64,000 nt of DNA, taken from Cryobacterium zongtaii (GTDB lineage Bacteria > Actinomycetota > Actinomycetes > Actinomycetales > Microbacteriaceae). The position numbers were made by a program, and so were the translations under genes. The stretch is from assembly GCF_002909375.1 (NCBI RefSeq), contig NZ_PPXD01000026.1, positions 372,001 through 436,000 of the forward strand. The letters run 5' to 3'. The notes beneath the pieces were generated by a model. It searched no databases. It was given only the letters and a program-made list of their open reading frames with translations, and was not told the origin of the DNA. Positions 51,725-60,692 of this stretch are shown here, piece by piece (position 1 is the stretch's first letter; each line of letters opens with the position of its first letter).

Positions 51725-52152
51725 TCCAGGTCATTGCCGTCGTGGGCGCAGGTCTGCTCAGCGGCGTCTACGCCTCGTTTTCGACGATGGTCATGCCCGC
51801 ACTGAATCGGCTCGGACATCACGAGGCCACCGCCGCGATGGTACAGATCAACAGGAAGGCCGAACGTGGACCCTTCATCGTGATCTTCGCATCCGCAGCG
51901 GTGGCCGCCACCGCTCTGGCGGTGGCGGCGGCGCCGCGGGGAGCGGGCGTTGAACTCGCCATAGCCGGGGCGTCGCTGGCGAGCACCGTCGTGACCGTGG
52001 CCGTGAACGTTCCGCTCAACCGGCGGCTGGAGCGAGACGGTGCTCGGTTCTGGCCGGAGTACAGCCGCCGATGGACGGCGGCGAACACGGTGCGCGCCGG
52101 CTGTGCCGCCATTGCGGTGATCGCCGCCGGCGCGCACTGGGTCGACAGCTGA
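51721..52152 (+). CDS. DUF1772 (anthrone oxygenase-like) membrane protein
   Basis: A 143-residue protein with four membrane helices and the family motifs: GVYASFSTMVMPALNRL, AMVQINRKAERGPFIVIF, NVPLNRRL and a Trp-containing RRWTAANTVRAGCA. The GTG start overlaps the NmrA gene's stop. DUF1772 proteins occur beside NmrA-type oxidoreductases and AraC regulators, so the three likely form one unit. Confidence 0.87.
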   Translation: MIQVIAVVGAGLLSGVYASFSTMVMPALNRLGHHEATAAMVQINRKAERGPFIVIFASAAVAATALAVAAAPRGAGVELAIAGASLASTVVTVAVNVPLNRRLERDGARFWPEYSRRWTAANTVRAGCAAIAVIAAGAHWVDS

Positions 52153-52175
52153 GCCCGACTCCGTCGAGCACGCAT

Positions 52176-53156
52176 TCAGCCATTCAGATCGAGATCCACC
52201 CCCACGCCCCGTGCACGCGCCTCGCGCACGAGCAGATCGGCGATCGCGAGGTCTTGCGCGCCGATGCCCACCGAGTCGAAGAGGGTGATCTGTTCGGCGC
52301 TTGTGCGGCCCGGGCGCAGGCCCGCGAGGACCTGGCCGATGGTTCCGACCACGTCGTGCAGGGTGAGTGCGCCCTCCGCCACTGCCAGCATGAGGTCACC
52401 TGATTTGGTCTCGGCCGTGGCCATATCGTCGACCCAGACCGAGGAACGGGCCATCGCCCTGGAGTCGACCTCGCGTTCGTCCGGCCGCGGGCGGGCGCCG
52501 ACGACGTTGAGGTGCTGGCCGGGTCGCAGCCACTCGCCCTGGATGATCGGGGTGACGGAGGGGGTGAGCGTGCAGATCGCATCCGCTTCGGCGAAGACCG
52601 CCGCGCACTCCTCGACCACCTCGATGGCACCGTCCCATTCGAGAGAGTCGGCGAGGGCCTGCGCGCGCACCGGGGTGCGCGACCAGATCACCAGCCGGTT
52701 CCAGTCCCGCACCCCCCGCAGCGCCTCAACGTGCTCGCGGGCGAGCCCGCCCGCTCCCACCAGGCCCAGCACGCGGCTGTCTTCACGGGCCAGGGCGCGG
52801 GTCGCGACCGCGCTGGCCGCGGCGGTGCGCACCCGGGTGGGCACCCCGCCGTGTAGCAGGGCCACCGGGGCGCCGTCCTCGCGGTCGAGCACCACGATCA
52901 TCGAGCGCTGGGTGGGCAGGCCACGAGCGGAGTTGTCAGGCACGTCGGCGAGCAGTTTCACCGCCGCGGTGCCGGTGGTGTCCGACAGCGCCGCCATGAG
53001 CACGTAGCGACCGGTTCCCGCGTTCGTGCCCATCGAGGTGGGCCGCGGCTGGTCGGCCGCCCCTCTCGCGATGTCGGTGAAGACCTGTGCGACGGCCCGC
53101 TCGGTGGCCGGCCGGTCGACCAGGTCTTCGAGTTGGGACGCTGTGAGCACGATCAT
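52176..53156 (-). CDS. ornithine cyclodeaminase/mu-crystallin family protein
   Basis: A 326-residue protein. It has an N-terminal dimer domain, then a Rossmann fold with GLVGAGGLAREHVEAL (about 130-145), RVRTAAASAVATRAL and ICTLTPSVTPIIQGEWLRPGQHLNVVG. Members are NAD(P)-dependent: ornithine cyclodeaminase, alanine dehydrogenase, ketimine reductase or synthases. It is the last gene of the peptide-ABC operon and overlaps the amidohydrolase gene by four bases. Confidence 0.88.
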   Translation of the reverse strand: MIVLTASQLEDLVDRPATERAVAQVFTDIARGAADQPRPTSMGTNAGTGRYVLMAALSDTTGTAAVKLLADVPDNSARGLPTQRSMIVVLDREDGAPVALLHGGVPTRVRTAAASAVATRALAREDSRVLGLVGAGGLAREHVEALRGVRDWNRLVIWSRTPVRAQALADSLEWDGAIEVVEECAAVFAEADAICTLTPSVTPIIQGEWLRPGQHLNVVGARPRPDEREVDSRAMARSSVWVDDMATAETKSGDLMLAVAEGALTLHDVVGTIGQVLAGLRPGRTSAEQITLFDSVGIGAQDLAIADLLVREARARGVGVDLDLNG

Positions 53157-54367
53157 GCGGCAGCCGTGAGCTCGAGGCTGTGTGCCACGACCGCGCCGCG
53201 GAACAGGACGGTGCGGTCGGGCAGCCGGTCCATCACTGCGCTGGTGACGGTCTCGCCGGTGACAAGTTGCAGGTCGGCGGGGTCGCCGACGGCGACACCG
53301 GGGCGGTCGAGGTGCCCCCGCAGCGCCGGTGCGGTGCCGAGCACCGAGCGCCCGCCGACGGTGGCCACCGCGACGCAGTGCTCGATGTCTTCGTCGCGAC
53401 GAAAGTTGTTCGTGAAGGCCATCTGCCAGGTGCGGTCGAGCATGTCAGCGTTGCCGTACGGCGACCAGTAGTCCCGCTGGCCGTCCTCACCGAGGCCCAG
53501 CCGGATGCCGTGTTCGGCGAGCAGCAGCGTCGGCAACGGCGTCGCGGGGGCGATGGTCGCCCAGGCGATGTCGAGTTCGGCGAATTGCTCGAGCAGAGGC
53601 ACCAGTTGCGCCTGGGGCAGCTGGCCGAGGCCGTAGCCGTGCGAGATGGTGACCCGGCCGGTCATGCCGTGGGCGCGGGTGCGCTCCACGATCAGCTCGG
53701 CCGAGAACTTCGCCAGTTGATCCGGCTCGTGCAGGTGGATGTCGATGGGAGCGTCGAAGCGTTCGGCCAGCCCGAAGACCAGGTCCAGGTGCTTCGTGGG
53801 GTCGCGATCGAGCAAACACGGGTCGATGCCGCCGACAACGTCCGCGCCCTGGCGCATGGCCTCTTCGAGCAGGTCGAAGGAGCCCTCCTCGCGCAGCAGA
53901 CCGGCTTGCGGGAACGCGATCACCTCGACGGTGGCGCGATCCTGGTGTGCCTCCTTGGCCGCGAGCACGCCGTGTAAGCGTTCGAGGCCGGCATCCACGT
54001 CGACCTGCGCGTAGCTGCGCACGCTGGTGGTGCCGTGGGCGACCATCCGGCCCAGGGTCTCCGTGGTGCGCTCGGCGATCGAGGCCTCCGCCTCACGCCA
54101 GTTGGCCCGGTCGTTGAGCATCATGCCCCACACCCCCGGCGCACCCGTGTGCTCCCGGAACGGCAGCCCGAGGCGGGTGGAGTCGAGGTGCACGTGCACG
54201 TCGGCGAACGACGGGAGCAGGATGCGGCCCCGGCCCTCGATCAGCGTCTCGCCGGCCTGCGGCACCGTGCCGGGTGGGAGGACCTCGGCGATGACGCCGT
54301 CGACAACTCGAACATCGGCCGCGGCGCCGCCCCAGGGGCGCGCGTCGGTGATCAGAGCGCGGTTCAC
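53153..54367 (-). CDS. amidohydrolase, cytosine deaminase-like
   Basis: A 404-residue metal-dependent amidohydrolase. The HxH motif HVHLD (about 58-62), a conserved HLHE (about 214), SHGYGL (about 243) and the terminal Asp in LGLGEDGQRDYWSPYG match the cytosine deaminase/isopropylammelide isopropyl amidohydrolase group. The substrate is an N-heterocycle or amide, unknown here. It lies between the substrate-binding protein and the cyclodeaminase-like gene; both neighbours overlap it by four bases. Confidence 0.87.
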   Translation of the reverse strand: MNRALITDARPWGGAAADVRVVDGVIAEVLPPGTVPQAGETLIEGRGRILLPSFADVHVHLDSTRLGLPFREHTGAPGVWGMMLNDRANWREAEASIAERTTETLGRMVAHGTTSVRSYAQVDVDAGLERLHGVLAAKEAHQDRATVEVIAFPQAGLLREEGSFDLLEEAMRQGADVVGGIDPCLLDRDPTKHLDLVFGLAERFDAPIDIHLHEPDQLAKFSAELIVERTRAHGMTGRVTISHGYGLGQLPQAQLVPLLEQFAELDIAWATIAPATPLPTLLLAEHGIRLGLGEDGQRDYWSPYGNADMLDRTWQMAFTNNFRRDEDIEHCVAVATVGGRSVLGTAPALRGHLDRPGVAVGDPADLQLVTGETVTSAVMDRLPDRTVLFRGAVVAHSLELTAAA

Positions 54368-55908
54368 TTGAAGCTCGTCTGGGTGAAGTCGAACAGGCCG
54401 TCGGCGCGGGGCGTCCAGTCGAGGTCGGCGTCGGCGGCGTAGTTGTTCATCGGCACGTAGAGCGGCACGTAGTAGCCCTGCTCGTTGCTGTAGCTGAGCA
54501 GCTCTGCGAACACGTCGAGTCGGCTGGCGCCCTCGACGCCGCGCTGCTCGGCAGCCAACTCGGCGGTGCGGGGGTCCTGCGCGTAGTTGTTGTTGCCGGC
54601 CGGCTCGTACAGGTCGGTGAGGGGCAGGTCGCCGTCGACGGTGGAGGGCGCCCAGGTGTTCAGGTAGATCCCCTCCATCTCCCGGCCGCGCACCTTGAGG
54701 GTGTGCGCCTGCTGGTCGGCGCCGCGCAGGTCGATCGTGATGCCGACCTCCTCTAGGGAGGCCTGGATGGTCTGGGCCACATCGGCGGAGAGCGGGATAC
54801 GACCATCGGTCGCGTAGTCGAACGGGATCGGCTCACCGGCATAACCGGCTTCGGCGAGCAGCTCGCGGGCCCGCTCGGGGTCGTAGGCCGGGTCGGTCAC
54901 GTCCTCGCTGTAACCCTCCACGGCCGGAGCGAGGGTCGTGGCGGCAGGCTCGGCAAGCCCGGAGAGCAGGCCCTCGGTGATGGCCTCCTTGTCGATCGCG
55001 AGACCGATGGCTTCGCGGATGCGCGCATCCGTCAGCACCCCGCTGGTGGAGTTGACGCCGAGGAAGACGACACCGTTGGAGAGCGCGGAGAACACCTGGG
55101 CGGAATCCTGGCCCTCGACCGACTCCACCTGGGTCGGGCCGATGGGTGCCACGTCGAGGCTGCCCGAGAGCACGCCGTTGACCCGGGACTCATCGGAGGA
55201 GACCGGCTGCAGTGAGATCGACTCGATCGCCGGTGCGTCGCCCCAGTAGCCGTCGTTGCGCACGAGGTCGTAGGAGACACCGGTCTGGATCTTGTCGAAG
55301 AGGTAGGGGCCCGAGCCGATCGGGGCCTGCGCGAACGCGTCGGCTCCCATCTCCTGGTAGGTGTCGGCGGGCACGATCGAGATCAGGGAGGTGTTGCGGG
55401 GGAACGCCGAGAACGGCGACTTGAGGGTGAAGCGCACGGTGAGATCGTCGACGGCTTCGACCGAGGCGACCGAGCTGAGGTAGGCGAAGTTCTCGCCGGT
55501 GGGGTCGGCGAGGATGGTCTGGTAGGAGAAGGCCACATCCTCGGCGGTGATGGCCTCGCCGTTGCTGGCGGTAACACCCTCCTGCAGGGTGAAGTCCCAC
55601 TGGGTGAGGTCGTCGTTGGCGGTCCACTCGGTGGCGAGTTTGGGCGCGAGCTCGCCGTCCGCGGTGATGGTAACGAGCTGGTCGAAGGTGTGGAAGAACA
55701 CCGACAGCACCACGAGGGCGCCCGACTTGATCGGGTCCATCGACGTGGGGTCGGTCGGGATCGCGGCGACGATTCGGGTTGGGGTGTCGCCCGAGGCGGC
55801 GTCACCGCCGTCGTCGAAACCCCCGGCGCACCCCGAGAGCATCAGGGTTCCGGTTGCGGCGAGCGCGCCGATGCTGAGCATCTGGCGGCGGAAGGTGGAC
55901 GTGGGCAT
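54364..55908 (-). CDS. ABC transporter substrate-binding lipoprotein, family 5 (peptide/nickel type)
   Basis: A 514-residue exported lipoprotein with lipobox LSGC (Cys27). It belongs to the SBP_bac_5 family: RIVAAIPTDPTSMDPIKSG, LATEWTANDDLTQWDFTLQEGVTASNGEAITAEDVAFSYQ and later AIGLAIDKEAI. The ATG at 55908 is preceded by GAGG at 6 bases; the ATG at 55920 has no site. It binds oligopeptides or a similar ligand for the ATPase and permease genes upstream in the operon. Overlaps the amidohydrolase gene by four bases. Confidence 0.9.
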   Translation of the reverse strand: MPTSTFRRQMLSIGALAATGTLMLSGCAGGFDDGGDAASGDTPTRIVAAIPTDPTSMDPIKSGALVVLSVFFHTFDQLVTITADGELAPKLATEWTANDDLTQWDFTLQEGVTASNGEAITAEDVAFSYQTILADPTGENFAYLSSVASVEAVDDLTVRFTLKSPFSAFPRNTSLISIVPADTYQEMGADAFAQAPIGSGPYLFDKIQTGVSYDLVRNDGYWGDAPAIESISLQPVSSDESRVNGVLSGSLDVAPIGPTQVESVEGQDSAQVFSALSNGVVFLGVNSTSGVLTDARIREAIGLAIDKEAITEGLLSGLAEPAATTLAPAVEGYSEDVTDPAYDPERARELLAEAGYAGEPIPFDYATDGRIPLSADVAQTIQASLEEVGITIDLRGADQQAHTLKVRGREMEGIYLNTWAPSTVDGDLPLTDLYEPAGNNNYAQDPRTAELAAEQRGVEGASRLDVFAELLSYSNEQGYYVPLYVPMNNYAADADLDWTPRADGLFDFTQTSFK

Positions 55909-55960
55909 GGGGATCCTCATTTCGATGGGTGACGCAGGAGGTGAAGGGTGACTTGGGAGA

Positions 55961-57592
55961 TTAGGAGGCAGCGGCTGTGCGCGCGGTGCGGCGCGGTCCG
56001 TCGAGGCGCGGTACCGCGGCGAGCAGTTGGCGGGTGAACGGATGCTGCGGGTCGCTGAAGATCTGCGCCGTCGGCGCCTCTTCCACGACACGGCCGTGCT
56101 GCATGACGATCACCCGGTCGGCGATGCTGCGCACGACGCCGAGGTCGTGTGAGATGAAGAGGTAGCCGAGGCCGTGCTCGCGTTGCAGGGTGTCGAGCAG
56201 GGTGAGCACCTGGGCTTGGATGGAGACGTCGAGCGCTGAGACGGGTTCGTCGAGCACCAGTAGCTTGGGCCGCAGGGCGAGAGCGCGGGCGATGCCGACC
56301 CGCTGCCGTTGGCCGCCGGAGAGCTGACCGGGGAGCCGCTTGGCGTACGACTCGTCGAGGCCGACATCGGCCAGCAGCGCCCCAACCGTGGCGCGGTCGT
56401 AGACGCGGCGAATGCGCAACGGTTCGGCCACGAGTTCGTGCACGGTCAGCCGCGGGTCGAGGGCCGAGTACGGGTCTTGGAAGACGATCTGGGCGAGCTC
56501 GCGCTCCGCGGCCGTGCGGCCCGCGAGCTCCGAGCGCAGCGGGACTCCACCGACCACGACCGTTCCCGCTGCGGCGGGCTGGATGCCGAGCACGGCTTTC
56601 GCGAGCGACGACTTGCCGCAGCCGGACTCCCCGACTACCGCCACGGTCTCACCGGCCATGATGCGCACCGAGACGCCGTCGACGGCGCGGACCGGGGTTT
56701 TGCGGCCGGACACCCTGTAGTCGACGACGATGTTCTCGGCGTCCAGCGCATCCGCTTCGCCGGTGCGTACCGCGGGGGTCGCCCGTTCCTGCTCGGCGGG
56801 CATCGCTGCCATGAGGCGTCGGGTGTAGTCCTCGGCCGGTGCCGCGAGCACCGCGCGGGTGGCGCCGGTTTCGACGACCCGGCCGTGGTGCATCACGGCG
56901 AGTCGGTCGCTGTTCTCGGCGACGAGGCCGAGATCGTGGGTGATCAGCACCAGGGCCGAGCCGGTGCGCTCCCGCACCTCGGCGAGGAGGTCCATCACCT
57001 GCGCCTGCACGGTCACGTCGAGCGCGGTGGTGGGCTCGTCGGCGATCAGGAGCAGCGGGTCGTGTGCGATGGCCATGGCGATCATCGCGCGTTGACGCAT
57101 CCCTCCCGACCACTGGTGCGGGCGGGTGGCGGCGCGCTCGGCGGCGTGACGCACGCCCACCGACGAAAGCAGTTCGATGGCGCGCTCACGGGCGGCGCGC
57201 CGGCCGAGCCGTGGCGCGTGTACCCGCACGGCCGAGGCCACTTGGGCGCCGACGGCTCGCAGCGGGTCGAGGGAGGACATCGGGTCTTGGAAGACCATGG
57301 CGGCGGTGCGTCCTCGGAGAGCGCGGAGTTCGCGCTCGCCGGCCCAGACGCCCGCCTCGACATCGACGAGCACGCGGTCGTCGAGAACGATGCGGCCCCC
57401 GGTGACGCGGGTGCCGACGGGCAGCAGGCCGAGTGCGGCGAGCACGGTGAGGCTCTTGCCCGAACCGGACTCCCCCACGACGCCGAGGGACTCACCACGG
57501 TCGACCCGCAGAGAGACGCCGTCGACGAGAACGCGTGGTGTCTCACCGTCGGTCTCGATGCGCAGATCGTCGATACGCAGAACGGCGCTCAT
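55961..57592 (-). CDS. fused two-domain ABC ATPase (DppD-DppF type)
   Basis: A 543-residue fusion of two ATPases. The first has [10 protein letters not shown] (Walker A), [13 protein letters not shown] and the Walker B end [11 protein letters not shown]; the second has [26 protein letters not shown] and [11 protein letters not shown]. Peptide-type importers often carry separate DppD/DppF genes; here they are one chain. The ATG at 57592 overlaps the permease stop (ATGA) and has GGAGGAATG directly upstream. Confidence 0.92.
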   Translation of the reverse strand: MSAVLRIDDLRIETDGETPRVLVDGVSLRVDRGESLGVVGESGSGKSLTVLAALGLLPVGTRVTGGRIVLDDRVLVDVEAGVWAGERELRALRGRTAAMVFQDPMSSLDPLRAVGAQVASAVRVHAPRLGRRAARERAIELLSSVGVRHAAERAATRPHQWSGGMRQRAMIAMAIAHDPLLLIADEPTTALDVTVQAQVMDLLAEVRERTGSALVLITHDLGLVAENSDRLAVMHHGRVVETGATRAVLAAPAEDYTRRLMAAMPAEQERATPAVRTGEADALDAENIVVDYRVSGRKTPVRAVDGVSVRIMAGETVAVVGESGCGKSSLAKAVLGIQPAAAGTVVVGGVPLRSELAGRTAAERELAQIVFQDPYSALDPRLTVHELVAEPLRIRRVYDRATVGALLADVGLDESYAKRLPGQLSGGQRQRVGIARALALRPKLLVLDEPVSALDVSIQAQVLTLLDTLQREHGLGYLFISHDLGVVRSIADRVIVMQHGRVVEEAPTAQIFSDPQHPFTRQLLAAVPRLDGPRRTARTAAAS

Positions 57593-58464
57593 CGCATTCC
57601 TCCCTTTCGCAGCAGGCCGCCGCGGGTCTCCGCCGTGAATTGTTGGCTCAGAAACTGCACGCCGCCGACGGCGAGGAGCAGCATCAGGCCGGGCAGCAGA
57701 GCCAGCCACGGGTCACCGGCCAGGTGACGCTGGCCGTCGAAGATCATCGAGCCCCAGCTGGGTACGGGCGGCTGCACGCCGAGGCCGAGATACTCGAGCG
57801 ACGACGTGATCAGCACGATCGTGGCGACGTCGGTCGCCGCGATGATGAGGGTGTGCGGCCACACATTGGGCACGATGTGCCGGGTGAGCACCCACACGGA
57901 GTCGGCGCCCTGGGTGAGCGGGGAGACCACGAAGTCCTGTCGGCGGAGCGCCGCGGCGATGTTTCGGGTGACCCGGGCGTAGCCCACCCACCAGGTGCAG
58001 CCGAGCACCAGGATGGTCAGGCCGGCGCTGGGTCGCAGCACCGCGCAGATGGCGATTAGCAGCAGTACGACGGGCATTGCCAGGGTCACGTTGCTCACCA
58101 GGGTGATGAGCGCCTCGAGGCGGCCACCGTAGTACCCGGCGAGAATGCCGACCAGGCTGCCCAGAACGGCATTCATGATCACGATTAGCACGGTCATGCC
58201 CAGGGTCACCGCCGAGGCGAGCGCGAGACGGCTGAGCAGGTCACGGCCGAGCGCATCGGTGCCGAGCGGATGCGCCGGGTCGGTGAAGGGCGGCAGCAGC
58301 GCCGCGCGCAGGTCTTGGCCCATCGGGTCGTAGCCGGGCAGCAGCGGCACGAGGGCGGTGAGCAGGAGCACCGTGCCGAGCATCAGAGCGCCGACGATGG
58401 CACCGGGCCGTGGCCGCCAGCGTTGCACGACGGGGGCCGTGGCCAGGGTGAGTGAGGTGGTCAT
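57589..58464 (-). CDS. ABC transporter permease, DppC type
   Basis: A 291-residue permease with an N-terminal OppC-type helix, the conserved DALGRDLLSRLALA segment after the first helix, and five further helices with VILITSSLEYLGLGVQPPVPSWG (EAA-loop region, short form). It overlaps both neighbours (58461-58464 and 57589-57592). It pairs with the DppB-type permease to form the membrane channel. Confidence 0.92.
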   Translation of the reverse strand: MTTSLTLATAPVVQRWRPRPGAIVGALMLGTVLLLTALVPLLPGYDPMGQDLRAALLPPFTDPAHPLGTDALGRDLLSRLALASAVTLGMTVLIVIMNAVLGSLVGILAGYYGGRLEALITLVSNVTLAMPVVLLLIAICAVLRPSAGLTILVLGCTWWVGYARVTRNIAAALRRQDFVVSPLTQGADSVWVLTRHIVPNVWPHTLIIAATDVATIVLITSSLEYLGLGVQPPVPSWGSMIFDGQRHLAGDPWLALLPGLMLLLAVGGVQFLSQQFTAETRGGLLRKGGMR

Positions 58465-59378
58465 GCGGCCGCCGTCCTGGTGTCGATGCGGCGCACGAGT
58501 ACGTCTACCGCGGTATTGACGATCACGAAGGCGAGGGCCACGAAGACCAGGCCGGCCTGCACGATCGGGAAGTCGCGTTGGCTGACCGCGTCCGTGAGGA
58601 GTTTGCCGAGACCGGGCCACGCGAAGACGACCTCCACGACGACGGTGCCGCCGAGCAGGCCGCCGAGGTTGAGGCCGGCCATGCCGAGCACCGGCACGAT
58701 CGCGTTCGGCAGCATCCGGGTGAACAGCACTGTCGAGCGGCGTTGGCCCTGGGCGATGGCGGTGCGAACGAAGTCCTGCCCGGCTTGCTCGCTCAGCGCG
58801 GCATCCAGCAGTCGCAGGTACATGACGAACTGGCCGGTGACCAGGGTGACGACAGGCAGCACGAGGCTCGCGTAGCTTGTGCGACCCAGCGACGGGAGGG
58901 CGCCGAGCAGAACCGAGAACGCCAGCACCAGCAGCAGGGCGAAGAAGAAGTCGGGCACCGACTGGCGCAGGGCACCGGCCCAGCCCACGATGGCCCGCAA
59001 CACCCGGCTGCCCGTGAGCTGGATGGCCAGGGCCGCGACGACCGCGAGTGCGAGGCCGATCACGAAAGCCCAGAACGCGAGCTCGATGGTGGCGGGTACT
59101 CGTTCGAGAACGAGTCCCAGTGCGGATTCGCGCAGGCGGTAGGAATCGCCGAAATCGCCGGTGACAAGGCCGGCGAGGGTGTCGAGGTACTGCAGGAGGA
59201 GGGGGCGGTCGAAGCCGAGCGCGGAATTGAGCGCTTCGACATCGGCCTGGGTCGCGTTGTCGGGCAGGAGCAGCGCACCGGGTTCACCGGTAGCACGGCC
59301 GAGCACGAAGGCGATGGTCACCACGGCGAGCACTGTGGCGACGGCGAGGGCCAATCGGCGGGCGATGAATAGGAGCAC
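58461..59378 (-). CDS. ABC transporter permease, DppB type
   Basis: A 305-residue permease with six helices and the DppB-type loop SAIGLDRPLLLQYLDTLAGLVTGDFGDSYR (key part: RPLLLQYLDTLAGLVTGDFG), then RTAIAQGQRRSTVLFTRMLPNAIVPVL (EAA loop). It is the first gene of the operon (order B, C, D-F, SBP, amidohydrolase, cyclodeaminase). The start is uncertain: GTG 59378 is chosen, as the frame opens at 59435 without a good site. Confidence 0.85.
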   Translation of the reverse strand: MLLFIARRLALAVATVLAVVTIAFVLGRATGEPGALLLPDNATQADVEALNSALGFDRPLLLQYLDTLAGLVTGDFGDSYRLRESALGLVLERVPATIELAFWAFVIGLALAVVAALAIQLTGSRVLRAIVGWAGALRQSVPDFFFALLLVLAFSVLLGALPSLGRTSYASLVLPVVTLVTGQFVMYLRLLDAALSEQAGQDFVRTAIAQGQRRSTVLFTRMLPNAIVPVLGMAGLNLGGLLGGTVVVEVVFAWPGLGKLLTDAVSQRDFPIVQAGLVFVALAFVIVNTAVDVLVRRIDTRTAAA

Positions 59379-59509
59379 GTCACTGACGCTATGTGACCGT
59401 CTGCCCGGCTCGGGCCGGTGTAACAAGCTCGTCACATACTTCTTACGTCAGCGTCACTCTCGCATACCAAAACGCGCCTAAATCGGTGTTTCTCGCTCGG
59501 AATGCCGTT

Positions 59510-59523
59510 TTTGGTATTCCAAA
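59510..59523. promoter_or_regulatory. FadR-type operator candidate
   Basis: TTTGG-TATT-CCAAA is a perfect inverted repeat of the size bound by FCD-type GntR regulators. A related ATACCAAAACG half lies at 59464-59474, inverted with respect to CGTTTTTGGTAT at 59506. The region is between the divergent peptide-ABC operon and the regulator gene. Confidence 0.55.
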
Positions 59524-59555
59524 GGCGACGTGGTGGACGTGTCAGAATGGTGTCC

Positions 59556-60266
59556 ATGAGCCTCGAACAAACCCCAGCGCGCATCGCCAACGTTCTGCGC
59601 GAGCAGATCATCACGGGCGAGCTGAAGATGGGGTCGAAGCTCAATGAGCGCGAGATCGCCGAGCGACTGCAGGTGTCGCGCATTCCCGTACGAGAAGCAC
59701 TGCCGATCCTCGAATCCGAGGGTTTCATCAGCTCACAACCGCGGCGCGGAGCGGTCGTGCACGCGCTCACTCTCACCGACGCCGCCGAGCTCTTCGATCT
59801 TCGCCGTCAACTCGAACCGATGGCGTCGGCGTTCGCCGCACGACGGGCCGCCGCGGGCGCCGACGTCGAGCCGATGCTTGCCGCGCTCCGCACCGCCCGT
59901 GGCGCTTTCGCTCCGGTCAAGGCGCTGGACACCCTCGACGAGGGCGCCCCACCGTCGACACGAAATTCCGACCTGCACGAGGAGATCATCGCCCTCGCCG
60001 ATCACGCCCTGCTGCAGCGCGTGACCAAACTCATGAGTGGGCGCGTTCGCTGGCTTTTCCGGCTCACTCCTCAGCGCGACACCACGGCGATGTGGGCTGA
60101 ACACCGCGAAATCGTCGACGCCATCGTCGCCGGGCAGGCCGACGTCGCCGAGCTCCTCACCGCGGCACACGTGGAGCGGGGACGCTTCGAGTCGATGCCG
60201 CTGCTTGCCGAACTACTGCCCTCCGCGGCGCCCGCCTCGCTCCGGAGACGGCGGAAGGCGAGCTAG
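59556..60266 (+). CDS. GntR family regulator, FadR/FCD subfamily
   Basis: A 236-residue protein. The winged helix (about 5-70: ARIANVLREQIITGELKMGSKLNEREIAERLQVSRIPVREAL, shown by its motifs SKLNEREIAERL and RIPVREAL) is followed by an all-helical FCD domain (about 80-220). The FCD has DLHEEIIALADH and EHREIVDAIVAGQ, the metal-ligand positions of the family. It is divergent from the peptide-ABC/amidohydrolase operon and is its likely regulator. Confidence 0.9.
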   Translation: MSLEQTPARIANVLREQIITGELKMGSKLNEREIAERLQVSRIPVREALPILESEGFISSQPRRGAVVHALTLTDAAELFDLRRQLEPMASAFAARRAAAGADVEPMLAALRTARGAFAPVKALDTLDEGAPPSTRNSDLHEEIIALADHALLQRVTKLMSGRVRWLFRLTPQRDTTAMWAEHREIVDAIVAGQADVAELLTAAHVERGRFESMPLLAELLPSAAPASLRRRRKAS

Positions 60267-60319
60267 CACTCAGCGTCGCCCGACGGTTCCCGGGCGCGGG
60301 GCATCCTAGGCTCGGACGT

Positions 60320-60650
60320 ATGGCACTCCAGATCACGACAGCGTACGCTCTGCGGGCGACGGAGTACGCCGAGCAACTGGGCTCTATGACGTCGGTGCAT
60401 CCCTTGGATCTGCAGCTGGTCACCGGGTGGGCCGATCGGCTCGACGGCCCAGTGATCGATGCTGGCTGCGGTCCGGGGCATTGGACGGGGCCCCATGGGG
60501 CGATCCTGGCTCGCGTTTCCGCGGGAGCGGATCCCACCCCTCGCATTCAGAGCCAACGATGAAGAGCTCTGGAGCCGATCACGCTGGGCATCTACGACTA
60601 CCCGAGGGTGCCATCGCTCCCCAACGAGGCAGCCCCGGTGCGGTACCGTC
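60320..60650 (+). pseudogene. class I SAM methyltransferase remnant
   Basis: ATG 60320 starts a methyltransferase N-terminus with the SAM motif VIDAGCGPGHWT (about residues 46-57), preceded by TAGGCT and seven bases as a leaderless promoter. After about 60490 the frame loses similarity and the sequence is short of the remaining 120 or more residues expected. Only about 80 codons are open. Confidence 0.6.
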
Positions 60651-60692
60651 ATGGTGAGATCCGGACAACGGCGCGTGGGGAATGGGGCAACG

